Origin: Coniochaeta sp. PMI_546 | Taxonomy: Eukaryota > Ascomycota > Sordariomycetes > Coniochaetales > Coniochaetaceae | Length of the DNA: 64,000 bases | Assembly (NCBI GenBank): GCA_021432605.1 | Contig: MU271162.1 | Location: forward strand, 71,721-135,720 | Direction of reading: 5' to 3' | In this document: positions 34,432 to 45,408 of the stretch, piece after piece | Position numbering within the stretch: the first letter of the stretch is position 1 | Layout: each line of letters begins with the position of its first letter | Position numbers and translations under genes: made by a program | Notes under the pieces: model-generated | What the model saw: only the letters and a program-made list of their open reading frames with translations | The model's database searches: none | What the model was told of the DNA's origin: nothing

Positions 34432-36385
34432 TCAGGCCGTCGTGGTTGTGGTAGCCGGCAATTTCTCAGGCTGCTTGGTAACCGCAGCTGGGGCAACACC
34501 ACCAATCGGAGCTGAAACCTACGTAGAAGCATAAGCCAGTTGATCGACGGAATACAGTCACAGACATGACGAGGCCTCAAAATGTGTAAGAAACGTACCT
34601 TAAGATGACCAGCTTCGATTTCCCTCTGAAGCTCCTCCAACCTGCTGCTCTTCTTGTATCGTTTCCATGCAGGAAGACCGGAAACGAATACGTCGTCCAT
34701 CTCCTCCAGTGTGTATCCCTTGGTCTCGGGGGCGGTCAACGTCATGTGAATGAAGGCCGCAGCGTTGAAGGCACCGAATATGTAGTACATCTTGTATGAA
34801 ATATTCCACAACAGCGGAGGCACGGCGAAGGCGAGCACCATGTTCCAGAACCAATTGGAGGCGGTTGCAAGTGACACAGCTTTGGCACGGATCTTGCTCG
34901 GGAAGATCTCGGCCGGATACGTCCAAGATGTCGGACCCCAGGTCGTAGCAAAAGTGGCAACGAAGAGGTATGAACAAGACACGATAGCAGACGAGACGGG
35001 ACGGTTGTTCAGAACGATCCAGGTGATGTCACTGTTGTCTGATGTGCGCGTCTCTTCCGTGTTGGGTTCTCCGTAGTACTGTTGGAGAGCTCCAGAAATG
35101 AAGAGCCAGGTCATCATTAGGAACGAGCCGACGATGAGTGCCGGGCGACGGCCAATTCTGTCGAGATAAAGAATGGCTGGGAGAGTCATCACAACGTTGA
35201 TGACGTACTGGATAGAGGCCGTGGCTAGAGGAGATGCAATCTGTGCACCTTCCATGATATACACAATGTAGTACATCATGATGTTCATACCGCAAAGTTG
35301 AGACCACCTGGTGAGAAAGGCAAGTTGTTAGGTCTTGTAGAAACCTGTGGTCGGGTGGGGAAACGGAGGGAAGGGGAAAGCGGCTGCACCTAGCACTGAC
35401 ATTTGAATGCTCATTCCGAGGATGACACGCTTGAACATGCGCGGATCGACAAGGGCTCGGAAGCTCGAAACTTCCTGCTCCCGTTCAAAACGCAGCGCTT
35501 CTTCAATTTCTTGGTATTGCGCAAGTACACGGGGATGGTTGACATCTCCGTTGCCATGGAGCTTCGCGAGGACCTGAATAGCCTCCTCCCAACGGTCCTT
35601 CGAGGCGAGCCAGCGCGGGCTATACGGGAAGAAGAAGAGGCCCATAAAAAGGATGAATGCGGGAACCATCTGAATACCCCAAGGGATACGGAAGGCCGCC
35701 TCAGGCTGGTCCGGGTCAGCAGGCCCTCCTCCAACCTGAGCAGCACCAAATTGGATGAAATACTGGATCAAGATACCCCTTTCACGAGTCAGCGCAGTTC
35801 CAACGTAGACGGTGGCCCGTAATTTTACCAAGTGATAGCCCATTGTTGCAAGGACACGACCCGTCCGCGGATCTCCTTTGGGGCAATCTCCGATTGGTAG
35901 ACAGGGACGATTGATGAGGCAATACCGACGCAGAGACCGCAGACCACACGGCCGAAGCAAAGCATGCCGATGTTCTGAGCAGCGCACATGAAGATTGAGC
36001 CGAATATCCACAGAACACAGGAAAACTGGAGTGCAATCTTCCGCGAGAACCTGTCGGCCACGAAGGACGAGACAAGGGAGCCAACAAGACTACCGGCGGG
36101 CATGGAGGCTGTGATGGCTCCTTGACGGTACGACAAAGGGTTGTTGAAGTAGCGTCGGTACGCTTGAGTACCCAGAACTCCCGACATGCTAGAGATGTCA
36201 AAGCCGAATAGCCCGCCGCCTTTGGTTTTGTAACTTTTGTTAGCAACTGGGCTCATTACGGATAGCGCTTGACGAGAGGAGAACCACTCCTGCCGATATT
36301 ATCTCCGTCCTAGACTGTAGAAAGGTAGGGGCTGACCTATGGCAGCGAACGAGCAGATAAAATAGACATTGCTCGCCTGATACAT
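34432..36385 (-). CDS. MFS hexose transporter (high-affinity glucose-type)
   Basis: Plasma-membrane monosaccharide importer of the sugar porter family. Five exons: 36385-36337, 36219-35829, 35778-35401, 35307-34599, 34518-34432; 537 aa. The ATG at 36385 is preferred over 36256 because its 16-codon exon completes membrane helix 1, joining SFAAIG to GGLFGFDISSMSG. Splicing also restores IQMWSQLCGMN in helix 7 and a natural C-terminal tail. Family motifs: DRFSRK, PVYQSE-IAPKEIRG, SPRWL, DRIGRR and PETKGYTLEEMDDVF. The GGLFGFDISSMSG start and overall layout resemble glucose transporters of the HGT-1 kind. Substrate is inferred from resemblance only. It is convergent with the glucanase, so released glucose could be taken up, but no direct link is shown. 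Confidence 0.9.
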
Positions 36386-38919
36386 TTTGGTAAGCTATCA
36401 CTCCCTGTTCGCGCGTTCTTGGTGAAAGCGATGTGACAGCTGGTGCTAAAACAAGGCGCTACTTTCTGATTTATGTATGTCTTGGACAAGTCTTCCCCAA
36501 CTGAGAAGCAACTAAGTAGTGTCAGAATGACCAACACAGTTTAGATGTTCGGGTAGTTCACCAAAAATGAGAAGGTCCAGTCAGATAAGAGGCACATTGT
36601 AAGCTCACGAAGAATCTGAGGGGACGGTATCTGATGTGCATATGAGGGGATGCAATCATGATATAGCGGAGAGTGCCCCAGAGATGCGGAGGCAATGCGG
36701 ATCGAGGAGTTTATCACATATGAGCACGCGAAGCAGGGGCCACTGACTGCAACGTGAGTGACCACGAGGGAAGGTAGGGATCCCTACTTGGGCTTGTGTA
36801 AATAGCGTAGGGTCGCACAGCAGAATTGAAATATAGACCCTTGCTCCATCGTGTGTTGTCCAACGAGCATAATACAGACCCCGATCTGGAGTCCTGGACA
36901 GCAATCTTACTCATCTGGGTTGCCATCAGGTTCACAACTGAGACTTGATATTCGATTGTCCACTCCCCAAGGGCATGTCTCAAGAGCGGACCCCAGCCCG
37001 CGATGCTTGAGAGACCCCTCACATTTGTTGATTGCGCTTGGGTATCCAATAGCCTATTTGTCTGGTTACAGTATGGAATATAGTAGGGAATAGCCAAGCT
37101 TGGTAGTTGTGGCCCTCTCGAGGACGAGCTGAAGAAGGAACTGCACGTGCCAATGCAGGCGTCTCAGCCAAGTTGGTCTCCCCAAGGCTAACAAAAACCT
37201 TTTCCGTGGTTGTAATGACTTCATGGGTTCGGGGCGACACATTGCACACTCAGTGTCAGGTAGGGTTACCTTAAGCTCTTCAACTGGATGCCGGCCTGGA
37301 CATGGATTGGGATGGTGTCCCAGGGCCTCCCCTGTCTTTACTCCGTCTCGAAAGCCTTGAAGATTTTGTGACAGGCGGCTGGCATTGGATTTAGGTGCTT
37401 TGTGTTGCATTGTCTCGGACAGAGTGAGAGGGCTGGTGACCATTCGCAGGCGAGTAACATGCTTTACTTGGAAACGTCGAGCGGCAAACACAAGACGACG
37501 CAAATTTCATGATAATGCCTTTGTAAGAGCCGGATAGATTAGCCCCGGGCGGGAGGTCTTGAGTACCGAGGGTGGTATTCTGGCGTGGGATCTCCCGTAT
37601 CCTTTCCAATCTGTTCTCGGCACATGCAGAGTCCGGTAGCCGGAAATCTGGTATCAGGGCGTAGATATGTCGGAGCTAGCAACTCGATGAACTTGAGCCA
37701 TGAGACTATGGCGCAACAATTGGGATAGAATAACTTGTGTCATGTATCGATAGTACTGATATGAGTGTTAGACTTTGTGGTGAGCATGTCTGAGCCACGG
37801 TTGGATGCAGTGGAGCAGGGTGAAACCATTAAAACCATTACCCGGCAGATGTCGCTGTCCTCTCCGCCGGGGTTGATTTATACTTCTCGAGGCACAAACG
37901 CGGCGTGATGCCGTGTTCAGAATTCGTTCGGGCGTGACAAGCATAAGTTGGGTACGACCATGAGTTCCGAATTGTACCACGACAGCAGGCGTTGAATGCA
38001 TCGCAGGCAGCTCCAGTGTCGCACGCACGATAAGCCTAGAATTTTGGAAGCTGGTGTTGATACTTCGCGCCGTGCACGTCGTGCCGTTGTTCGTCGTCGT
38101 CCACGTACAGTGAGATACAACCATCAGGTAAATGTAAATGGTAACTTAATCGTAAACGAGACGACGACTTCGAAAGATTAAAATTACTAAGAAAGGTTAA
38201 AGTTGCCTAAGCGGCAGTGACGACCTTCCCATTCAGCGTGTCCAAGTACGGCAGCTCCCTAGACTCAGGTAATACCCCACATTTTTGCAACTGTCCTGAT
38301 GCACCCCACCTGGAAAAGATGCCCAGTCTTTCGTTGTCGTGCTTCCGAATCAACGAAAGGTATCGTGTCTAAGGTACCAGGCGCCTTCCATGGCTGCCGG
38401 ATATTTGGCCATGAGTAGGGAATCAATGAGAGTACCCAGACACTCATGAATCTCGATACTTCAGAGTGGCGTGAAGCAAAACTTTTACTATGCGGAGACA
38501 TGGCATCATAGCCAACTCATCTGAGGACGGAAGAATCTGGTGTTGCAAGAAACCTTCAGTGCGCTCGGGCATGCGCTGACATGGCCGAAAAAGAAGAAGA
38601 AAAGAATTGTTCGCATGACTCAGGCAACCTCTGAATGAGGTACATGTGGTTCCATCGGCACATGGCGGATATAGCAGGAGGATCCTCACGCATAGCTGTT
38701 TAGGACACAGCCGAGGTATTATTCTATAAAAGTGAAGAGAGTCTAGTGAAGAGAGTCTAGTAAAGAGAGTCTAGTGAAGAGAGTCTAGTGAAGAGAGTCT
38801 AGTGAAGAGAGTCTAGTGAAGAGAGTCTTGACTTTGTCTATGGCTACAGCATCGTACACGGACAGCAGGTTGGCCTGAATACCAGGTAGCCATTGTGCAC
38901 AACCACTACCTTAGTCAAA
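36386..38919. other. 2.5-kb gene-free region with a minisatellite
   Basis: This lies between the hexose transporter start and the SAM50 stop. Open frames are short and discordant. The only structured element is the 14-bp tandem repeat at 38731-38828. The right part should hold the SAM50 3' untranslated region and the left part the transporter promoter. Confidence 0.45.
38731..38828. repeat. Minisatellite, seven 14-bp units
   Basis: Seven head-to-tail copies of AGTGAAGAGAGTCT. All are identical except the third, which has one G-to-A change (AGTAAAGAGAGTCT). The array ends 91 bp beyond the SAM50 stop codon, so it may lie in that gene's 3' untranslated region. The near-perfect identity suggests recent expansion, and copy number is likely variable between strains. 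Confidence 0.95.
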
Positions 38920-40819
38920 TCAGAGGAAGTTGATGCCGACTCCAACCTGCAGCCCCTTCCTACCTTCCTCACCTTTCCTTGACACAAGAGGTAGGCTGAA
39001 GTTAAGTTCGAAACGAGCCACAGGATGCGCGTATACCAAGCCGACACCAGCAGCTATGCTAGGCAGCCCGTTACCAAGGTCGCTTATTGCCGACGACATG
39101 CCGTTCATGACAGTCCTCGAGTCCATCGCTACCACTCCATGTCCGTCTCTCTTACTCCTGGCAGAGTTCTGTAGCGCCACAAGACGCCCGCCGTTGGCGA
39201 ATAGCTGAAGGCGTAGAGGAGATGTCGGGCCGGCACGCGGCAGAGGCAGCAGCATATTTATCCCGCCGGCCGCATACACGTCTCCACCAACAGCATCGGC
39301 GCCGTGGCGCGGACCGAGACCGCCTTGTGTAAACCCACGCACATCAGTCGGTCCTCCGAGCTGAAACCGGTCGTTGATTCTGCTTGGCAAGGATCTGCCC
39401 TTCAAACTGTAAGTGAGGGGCAGTGGATATAGGAGACCCATCCGAAAGCCGGCCCCTACTGAAATGCCACTCGGTCCACTACTTGGACCTGGCAGAGAGA
39501 CTGGTGTAGCCCCAGAAACTTCCACTTCTGACTTGGCGAAAGACACGTCACCCTTGAGAGGACCCCAACCTGCGAGCTCCGATGTTGTTCGGATAAGGTA
39601 CCCGTTCTGTGGCAGCATGGGGTTGTCCCTGCGGTCGCGTGTGAAAGTGTGTGTGATGGAGCTCTTGAGAGAGTCGCCGGCATCAGCGCGGACAGTGGGT
39701 GACGCCACTTCGGCCAGCCCTGTCAGCTGTCTCCAGACATGGGAGTAGGAAAGGGTGTGCGTGTCGACGGGGCTACCGTATGTGCTACCGCTCGGCCTTG
39801 CCAGCCACGCAAGGCGGGCTGTAGCACCTTTCAGAACCTCCTCATGCGAGGCCCATGGCTTCTGAGTCGAGGAAGCTAGACCCTCCAAGCTGAGGCGCAC
39901 GTCTGGGTTACTGTTCACCGGGGTCGAAAATGCAGCGCTATAGGCCGACCTTGTGCGGGTACCCGCGCTGGCATTGATGGAGAGCGTCTCAGCCCCGCCA
40001 AACATATTGCGCCATAAGGCGTTCGTGTATGCTGACCCTTCGGCATTGCCAACGTCGGTACCGGCCTTGAATATGAGGCGCGACTTCTCCTTCACGCTGA
40101 TGGCTATGTCCAGGTCGGTGCCGGCAGCGTTCTGGTCAGATGAGCGGGCATCGGAGAGTCTGACCAACGGTTCTTGGTGGAATATATCTGTACGTGACAT
40201 CAACAAGTAAGAATGATGTGGCGCTATGTTGAGGGCGAAGAACAGTAAGAGATATGGCTTGCCCACCGAAACGCTGCAGCTTATCCGTTGCTTCTCTGAG
40301 GCCCTGCAGCACGTTGCCTAGAGTTGTACCGGCATTGCGACTTTCTTCGACCAACGGCTTGAAGATAGGATCGAGGAAGCTTTTCCTGGTGTGCTTGGCT
40401 CCATAGACTTCCAATGCATTGATGGTTGCGGGTTTCTGGAGGTGCTCGAAAAGCTGCGGGTTTTTAGCAGCCGGCAGGTTAGCTGGGGAGTTGCCAATCT
40501 CGATTGAGGAGCCAGCGGTGAGGTAGTGGTGGTGAAGATTGAGAGGAAGGCAAGCCTACCAAGGCGGTCGCAAGCTGTTGAGACTCCTCCTCTTGAGCTT
40601 TTGCGACGTGTCCTAGACTTTGAGCCTCATCTTGCAAGACCTCGGTCTCTTTTCTGAGTTTAACGACGGGGTCGAGCTCCTGCAAGCATGAATCATGATC
40701 AGACCTAGATCAGCACCTAGTTGTGTATTCGAAGGTCTGGACGGAAAAGCTAGTTCGCGGACGACCGAGAAAGCAAAACGTACCTTCCACGGGTCGGCAC
40801 CGGTATTGTTCGAAGCCAT
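38920..40819 (-). CDS. SAM50: Sam50/Tob55 beta-barrel assembly protein of the mitochondrial outer membrane
   Basis: Core of the SAM complex that inserts beta-barrel proteins into the mitochondrial outer membrane (Omp85/BamA family). Four exons: 40819-40784, 40679-40560, 40498-40267, 40187-38920; 551 aa. The N-terminal part has a Glu/Gln-rich helical stretch followed by one POTRA-like domain (INALEVYGAKHTRKSFLD). The C-terminal two-thirds is a 16-strand-type barrel. Seen: the conserved loop motif as VRGF (IRGF in many homologues) in TDVRGFTQGGLGPR, and a C-terminal beta-signal-like end GLQVGVGINFL. The acceptor at 40499 is the least certain splice site. Divergent from UBC6 across about 730 bp. 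Confidence 0.9.
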
Positions 40820-41548
40820 GATGAGGTAGCTTGCTGCAAACCCCAATAGTGCTGCCTAGCTGGTGGGCGCTGGAAGGCTTCCAGTCCAGGTCGTGCCGTG
40901 TCGCAGCGGCGAGAGGTTGCGTTACGAGCTACGAGCTACGAGCTGCAAGCTACGAGCTACCAGGTACTCAAGGTCCGTACTGCTCCGAAGCTTTTGACTG
41001 TGCCGGCAAGGGAACGTACTGATGTCACGTTATGTAATCCCGACACTCTCCATCTGATTGGCCGACATTCTGCCGATGTTCTGCCGAATGATGGTGGTCC
41101 CATGATAGCGAGATTAGGTAAGGTACGTCCTTCTTTCTGGACACTCTCACGTGCCGGCTTTCCGCGCTCGCTCCGTCATACCGTAGCGTGATCCGTCATC
41201 CCTCACGTCGTAAACCCGTTTCTAAAGCTTCTGGCTCCCGGTCCTTCATTGTTGTCACCGTTCATTCATTCGACGAATCTAGACAACCTTACGCCTAATC
41301 AACCTGATTTCACTGCTTTTCCATCCGTCTGTCACTCACTTTCCTACTCACGTCTCTCGTCCCTGACTAAAGAGCACCTCGAGTCAATTGTCGCCGTGAC
41401 TCGGCCCTCTTTGTCCTTTGGTCTGCTCTTGCCACCGGACTCCTTTAGAACTCTCGAGAGTACCGACTTCCATTGCCTTACACCACCCGTGTCCGGTTCT
41501 TCTGCCGGACTCTGCTGTCTCCAGCCTCATCTTCACTGCTGTTGAAGA
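40820..41548. promoter_or_regulatory. Divergent promoter of SAM50 and UBC6
   Basis: 729 bp between two divergent housekeeping genes, so both promoters lie here. It holds a short tandem repeat at 40923-40957. The half nearer UBC6 is pyrimidine-rich, as common in fungal 5' untranslated regions. Confidence 0.6.
40923..40957. repeat. Five 7-bp tandem units in a bidirectional promoter
   Basis: Units read TACGAGC three times, then TGCAAGC, then TACGAGC. The fourth unit carries two changes. The array lies about 100 bp upstream of the SAM50 start codon. Confidence 0.85.
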
Positions 41549-42425
41549 ATGGCAAGCAAAGCAGCGCACAAGCGCGTAAGTTGATGGCTGCTGATCATAA
41601 TTCCTTCCTCGATGGCCTTCAAGTGCTGACCGTGGTCCAATCTAGTTAACGCGCGAGTACAAAAGCATCTCGGAAAACCCGCCGCCGTACATCACAGCCC
41701 ATCCCTCAGAAGCAAACATATTAGAGTGGCATTACATAATTACTGGGCCGGAGGACACCCCGTATCATGGCGGGCAGTACTGGGGCACTCTGATATTCCC
41801 GCCGAACTACCCCTTCGCTCCCCCAGCGATACGGATGCACACGCCTTCCGGTCGTTTCCAACCCTCGACCCGCCTCTGCTTGTCCATCTCCGACTTCCAC
41901 CCTCGGTCTTTCAATCCAGCATGGGAAGTGTCCACGATCCTTATAGGTCTTTTGTCCTTCATGACTTCAGAAGAAATGACGACAGGTTCAGTCGCGGCCA
42001 CTGAGGCGGAGCGGAAATATCACGCCTCGAGGTCTCGCTGGTGGAACTCGACTGGCGGCGGATCAAATATTCGGGCCGGTGGTCCTGCGCAGAAAGGCAA
42101 TATCAAGGCCGGTGACGGCGGCGCCAAGTTCAGGGCTGAGTGGCCCGAGGTCGACAAGGAGAATTGGGAGTGGATGAAGGAGAACAAGGTTGATCTCACG
42201 ACCGGCTGCAAAGCCGGCAGTGCGGGACCCTCCTGCGGTCCACAACTTGGTATTGCCGCCGGTAGTGGAGGTCAGGCGCATGCGGTCGTGGATGCAGTCA
42301 TGCAGCAACGTGACGCGGGGAGGGGATGGCTGTTCAGGAATAAACTTGCCGTAGCCGGTATGGCCGTCTTCGTCTACGTCCTAATTGCGAGGCTCCTGGG
42401 AGAAGGCAAATCGACAGGGTCCTAA
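41549..42425 (+). CDS. UBC6: Ubc6-type tail-anchored ubiquitin-conjugating enzyme
   Basis: E2 enzyme of ER-associated degradation, anchored in the ER membrane with the catalytic domain in the cytosol (UBE2J2 class). Two exons, 41549-41575 and 41646-42425; 268 aa. The UBC domain covers about 8-165. Catalytic Cys87 sits in STRLCLSIS, the same position as in yeast Ubc6, preceded by the class-typical HTPSGRF. A Gly/Lys/Glu-rich linker follows. A single hydrophobic segment near 244-262 (VAGMAVFVYVLIA) ends the protein with a short tail, which fits a tail anchor. The nine-codon first exon is typical for this gene. No anomalies. Confidence 0.95.
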
Positions 42426-44136
42426 GTGGACGCATATGATTTCCTCCCCCCTCTGATCTTCAAGACAGTTCAAGGCAGATATATCAGCGTTCTAGCATTG
42501 GCGTTATTGGAAATTATTGGTGGCCGTCGTGCCTTCTTTTCCTCCCTGCTCCTGTATTGACCAAGAGTTTGCGATTCGATTAGGCCAGAGGCTAAACTGG
42601 AAATCATCACCCCAGGATGAGAACTCGAGCACCTCAGAAGTAAAGACTCACAGTTGCTGGATTGCGTCTCACGTCTGTAGGGCATCCGACGACTGAGGTC
42701 ATCGCCTGTTACCTCACTCTTTTACGAGACATATCCAGACGGCGGTGTGGCGTGTGTGAGCCGTCTGGCTTCGACTTGGTTCATCCGACACTTCGACAAT
42801 GCCATCCCATGCACAACACCCAGCAGGAACGGACATCGACCCCTTCACATCGCCGGCATCGATTCCCACTGTTCCCTGTCTTGACTGTTCATAACGATTG
42901 AGCGACTGATCGACCCATGCTAATGTGTTTAGTATTACCGCCTTCGCGGACCGTGAAATGTGCGATGGCGGAACTACGGGCTGTAGGTTCGACCAGGCTG
43001 CGAGGCCACGCCTCCATGGTCCCTGCAGTTGACTTTTATCCTCAAGCAGCAGATCTAGCTGCTGTCCTGGATTCAATGGTTTCGGTCGGCTTGCACTGTC
43101 TTTCTCATGTGCAGGGAATCGTTCTGTGCCATGTATTGTCGACCGCATGTCTCGACGATCCTCAACAGGCAGCACTCAGATGACAGTGGAACGTCGGCAC
43201 AGGTATTGTGGATCTGGTCTGTATGCAGAATATCCACACTCCGAAAACAGGCCATACGGTCGACTCTGATGCCGTATCAGCCTAACTGGGCATGGAGGAG
43301 AAGCGACCTCCTCGTACCTCTTTTCGCTGCCATTGGGTGTCGACTGATCCCCATCTTTGCTGGAGCGGCGTGCGTCTGGGCTGGCGGTTTCTGGGCGGCC
43401 ATGAGTGCCTCTCTCATTGGACATGTCGCGGCACGAGCAACACAGGGGCTCGCAGCCGGTGCCGTAGAGAGGCACTTATCCGCCCATGGTTATTCATAAT
43501 ATGACCCTAATACACCAGCGCAATTACAGGGCGGCGGTGTCGCGTCATCATACATCGCTTCCAAACCCACCTCGCAATGGCTCTATCATATCCCGTCTGG
43601 ATTCGGCGTTCTCGCCTGGTTGGCACTCATAGTATCTTTTCCGAGACGGGCTGGGAGAGACCGACCGCGGCGCTGAGTGGTCAACAGATATCCCCATTCC
43701 AACCTGGACAGGATTCGCCAGAGCTGGATATCAGACACACAGCGTGCCGATTGTATGGACGTTATGCGAATTTCTTTCGCGGCGGCTTTCACTGGAAGGA
43801 GGCGGGCTGCTGGCCCATGCTCTATATATGCTGGTTGGCACTCGATGCCTTTGGCACAGATCAACTGCATAGCGGGAATCACGGCATGTCTTCCGTCATC
43901 CTGGAGTCCTTAAGTGTGCAACTAATGCATACTGAGGCTTGCTAAGTATGGCAACACCCTAACGCCGCCCTTTAACACCGGTGCTAATCGGGAGCCGGCA
44001 CGTCAACCCCGCATCACCAGATGGATGTAAATGACGGCTTTCCCAGGCATTTATTCATCATCGCCAAGCCCTGGCCGCCACCTTTACATCTTCTATCATC
44101 AACAGCTTTTCCACTTCCGAGACACCAGCTTGCACT
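42426..44136. other. Gap with an MFS-like remnant
   Basis: 1.7 kb between UBC6 and the aldo/keto reductase. Apart from the fragment at 43262-43675 nothing coding is convincing. A 154-codon minus-strand frame at 42714-43175 has no recognisable motif and is not called. Confidence 0.4.
43262..43675 (+). pseudogene. Fragment of an MFS drug/H+ antiporter-like gene
   Basis: Two pieces in different frames read like consecutive parts of a major facilitator. The first (about 43280-43470) gives a hydrophobic stretch GAACVWAGGFWAAMSASL followed by ARATQGLAAGAV, like helices 3-4 with the RGIQG-type motif. The second (about 43530-43675, after a possible acceptor TTACAG) gives SYIASKPTSQWLYHIPSGF and a further helix, like the loop and helix before PF-type motifs. 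Helices 1-2 and everything after about helix 6 are missing, so this looks like a decayed gene rather than a functional one. A GT-AG intron could join the two pieces, but would not supply the missing ends. Confidence 0.4.
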
Positions 44137-45213
44137 ATGTCGATCCCTGCAAGCCTCGAGGAGTCCCTCAAGAGTACAAAATGCGAGTACCGTCAGCTTG
44201 GCAAGAGTGGTCTGCGCATCTCGGTGCCCATCTTTGGATGCATGAGCCTTGGGGATCCCAAGGCAATGGACTGGGCAATCCCGGAGGACGAAGCTCTCCC
44301 TCTCCTCAAGGCGGCCTACGATAGGGGACTTAACACATGGGACACTGCCAATGTCTACTCGCAAGGTGTCTCCGAGGAAATCGTTGGTAAGGCCATTAAG
44401 AAGTACAATATTCCGCGCGAGAAAGTGGTTGTAATGACCAAATGCTTCTGGGCTGTTGGCGAGTCTCCAGACGTGCGCCACTTTCTACAGCGTCAATGGG
44501 TGGATGCGTCCAAGGATTACCAGAACCAATTTGGCTTGAGCAGACAGTCCATCTTCAACCAGGTCGAGGCGTCCTTAAAGCGTTTGGACACGCCCTACAT
44601 CGATCTGCTCCAGATCCACCGCTTCGATACCACAACTCCGATCGAAGAGACAATGAAGGCTCTCCATGACCTGGTTCAGTCCGGCAAAGTGCGTTACATC
44701 GGTGCGAGCAGCATGTGGGCGACGCAATTTGCGCGGATGCAGTTCGTGGCCGAGCAAAACGGCTGGACCAAGTTCATCAGCATGCAGAATCACTACAACC
44801 TTCTGTACCGCGAGGAGGAGCGCGAGATGAACCGATTCTGCAACGACACGGGCGTTGGCTTGATCCCCTGGGCGCCGCTGTGTCGCGGCCATCTGGCTCG
44901 TCCGGCCGCTGCATTCGGTACCACGGCGAGGAGCAAGGGAGAGAAGGCGGCGATGCCTGGTCACCACGGTACTGTCGAACCGGACTTGACTATCATCAAG
45001 CGCGTGCAGGAGATCGCTGATAAGCATGGCTGGCCTATGAGCCACGTAGCATTGGCGTGGATCAACAGGCGGGTCAGCAGCCCAATTATAGGTTTCAGCT
45101 CGACGGCGAGGATAGACGAGGCTATTGAAGCGAAAGGGAAGATTCTTACTGATGAAGAGGAGAAGTACCTCCAGGAACTCTACACGCCCAAGGTTATTAC
45201 CGGTCATTCTTAG
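44137..45213 (+). CDS. Aldo/keto reductase
   Basis: NADPH-dependent reductase of carbonyl groups, cytosolic. Single exon, 358 aa from ATG 44137. It has the AKR (alpha/beta)8 barrel with the tetrad positions visible: Asp in WDTANVYS and its Tyr, Lys in MTKCFW, and His in QIHRFD. The C-terminal cofactor-binding region reads [13 protein letters not shown]. It resembles the fungal group annotated as versiconal hemiacetal acetate reductase-like, a large clade with both catabolic and secondary-metabolism members, so the substrate is open. It converges on the metallo-hydrolase at 45409 (195 bp between stops). An overlapping antisense frame of 273 codons (44575-45396) is a shadow. Confidence 0.93.
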   Translation: MSIPASLEESLKSTKCEYRQLGKSGLRISVPIFGCMSLGDPKAMDWAIPEDEALPLLKAAYDRGLNTWDTANVYSQGVSEEIVGKAIKKYNIPREKVVVMTKCFWAVGESPDVRHFLQRQWVDASKDYQNQFGLSRQSIFNQVEASLKRLDTPYIDLLQIHRFDTTTPIEETMKALHDLVQSGKVRYIGASSMWATQFARMQFVAEQNGWTKFISMQNHYNLLYREEEREMNRFCNDTGVGLIPWAPLCRGHLARPAAAFGTTARSKGEKAAMPGHHGTVEPDLTIIKRVQEIADKHGWPMSHVALAWINRRVSSPIIGFSSTARIDEAIEAKGKILTDEEEKYLQELYTPKVITGHS

Positions 45214-45408
45214 GCGTATTCGACCAACACTTAACACTCCGGGGAACCAAGTCGCCACACTCCAGCCAAGAGTTTGTTTATGAATCTGCGCCGGTTTTGT
45301 ATCTATTTCGCTATAGGCATATGATACATTCCTTAGTCTCACCGCGACTGTGCCTCTCCTCGGGTATCTTTTTTGTACATTTATGTCTGGCCCCATTATA
45401 CTCCGTAC

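Noticed and set aside
36256-36256. ATG at 36256 as start of the hexose transporter
   Set aside because: It would lose membrane helix 1; a 16-codon exon from 36385 restores the family sequence with a GT-AG intron of 117 nt.
42714-43175. 154-codon minus-strand frame
   Set aside because: No recognisable motif, no splice partner found, and it overlaps unrelated open frames on the other strand.
44575-45396. 273-codon frame antisense to the aldo/keto reductase
   Set aside because: Shadow of a strongly supported gene; no ATG-anchored domain or motif.
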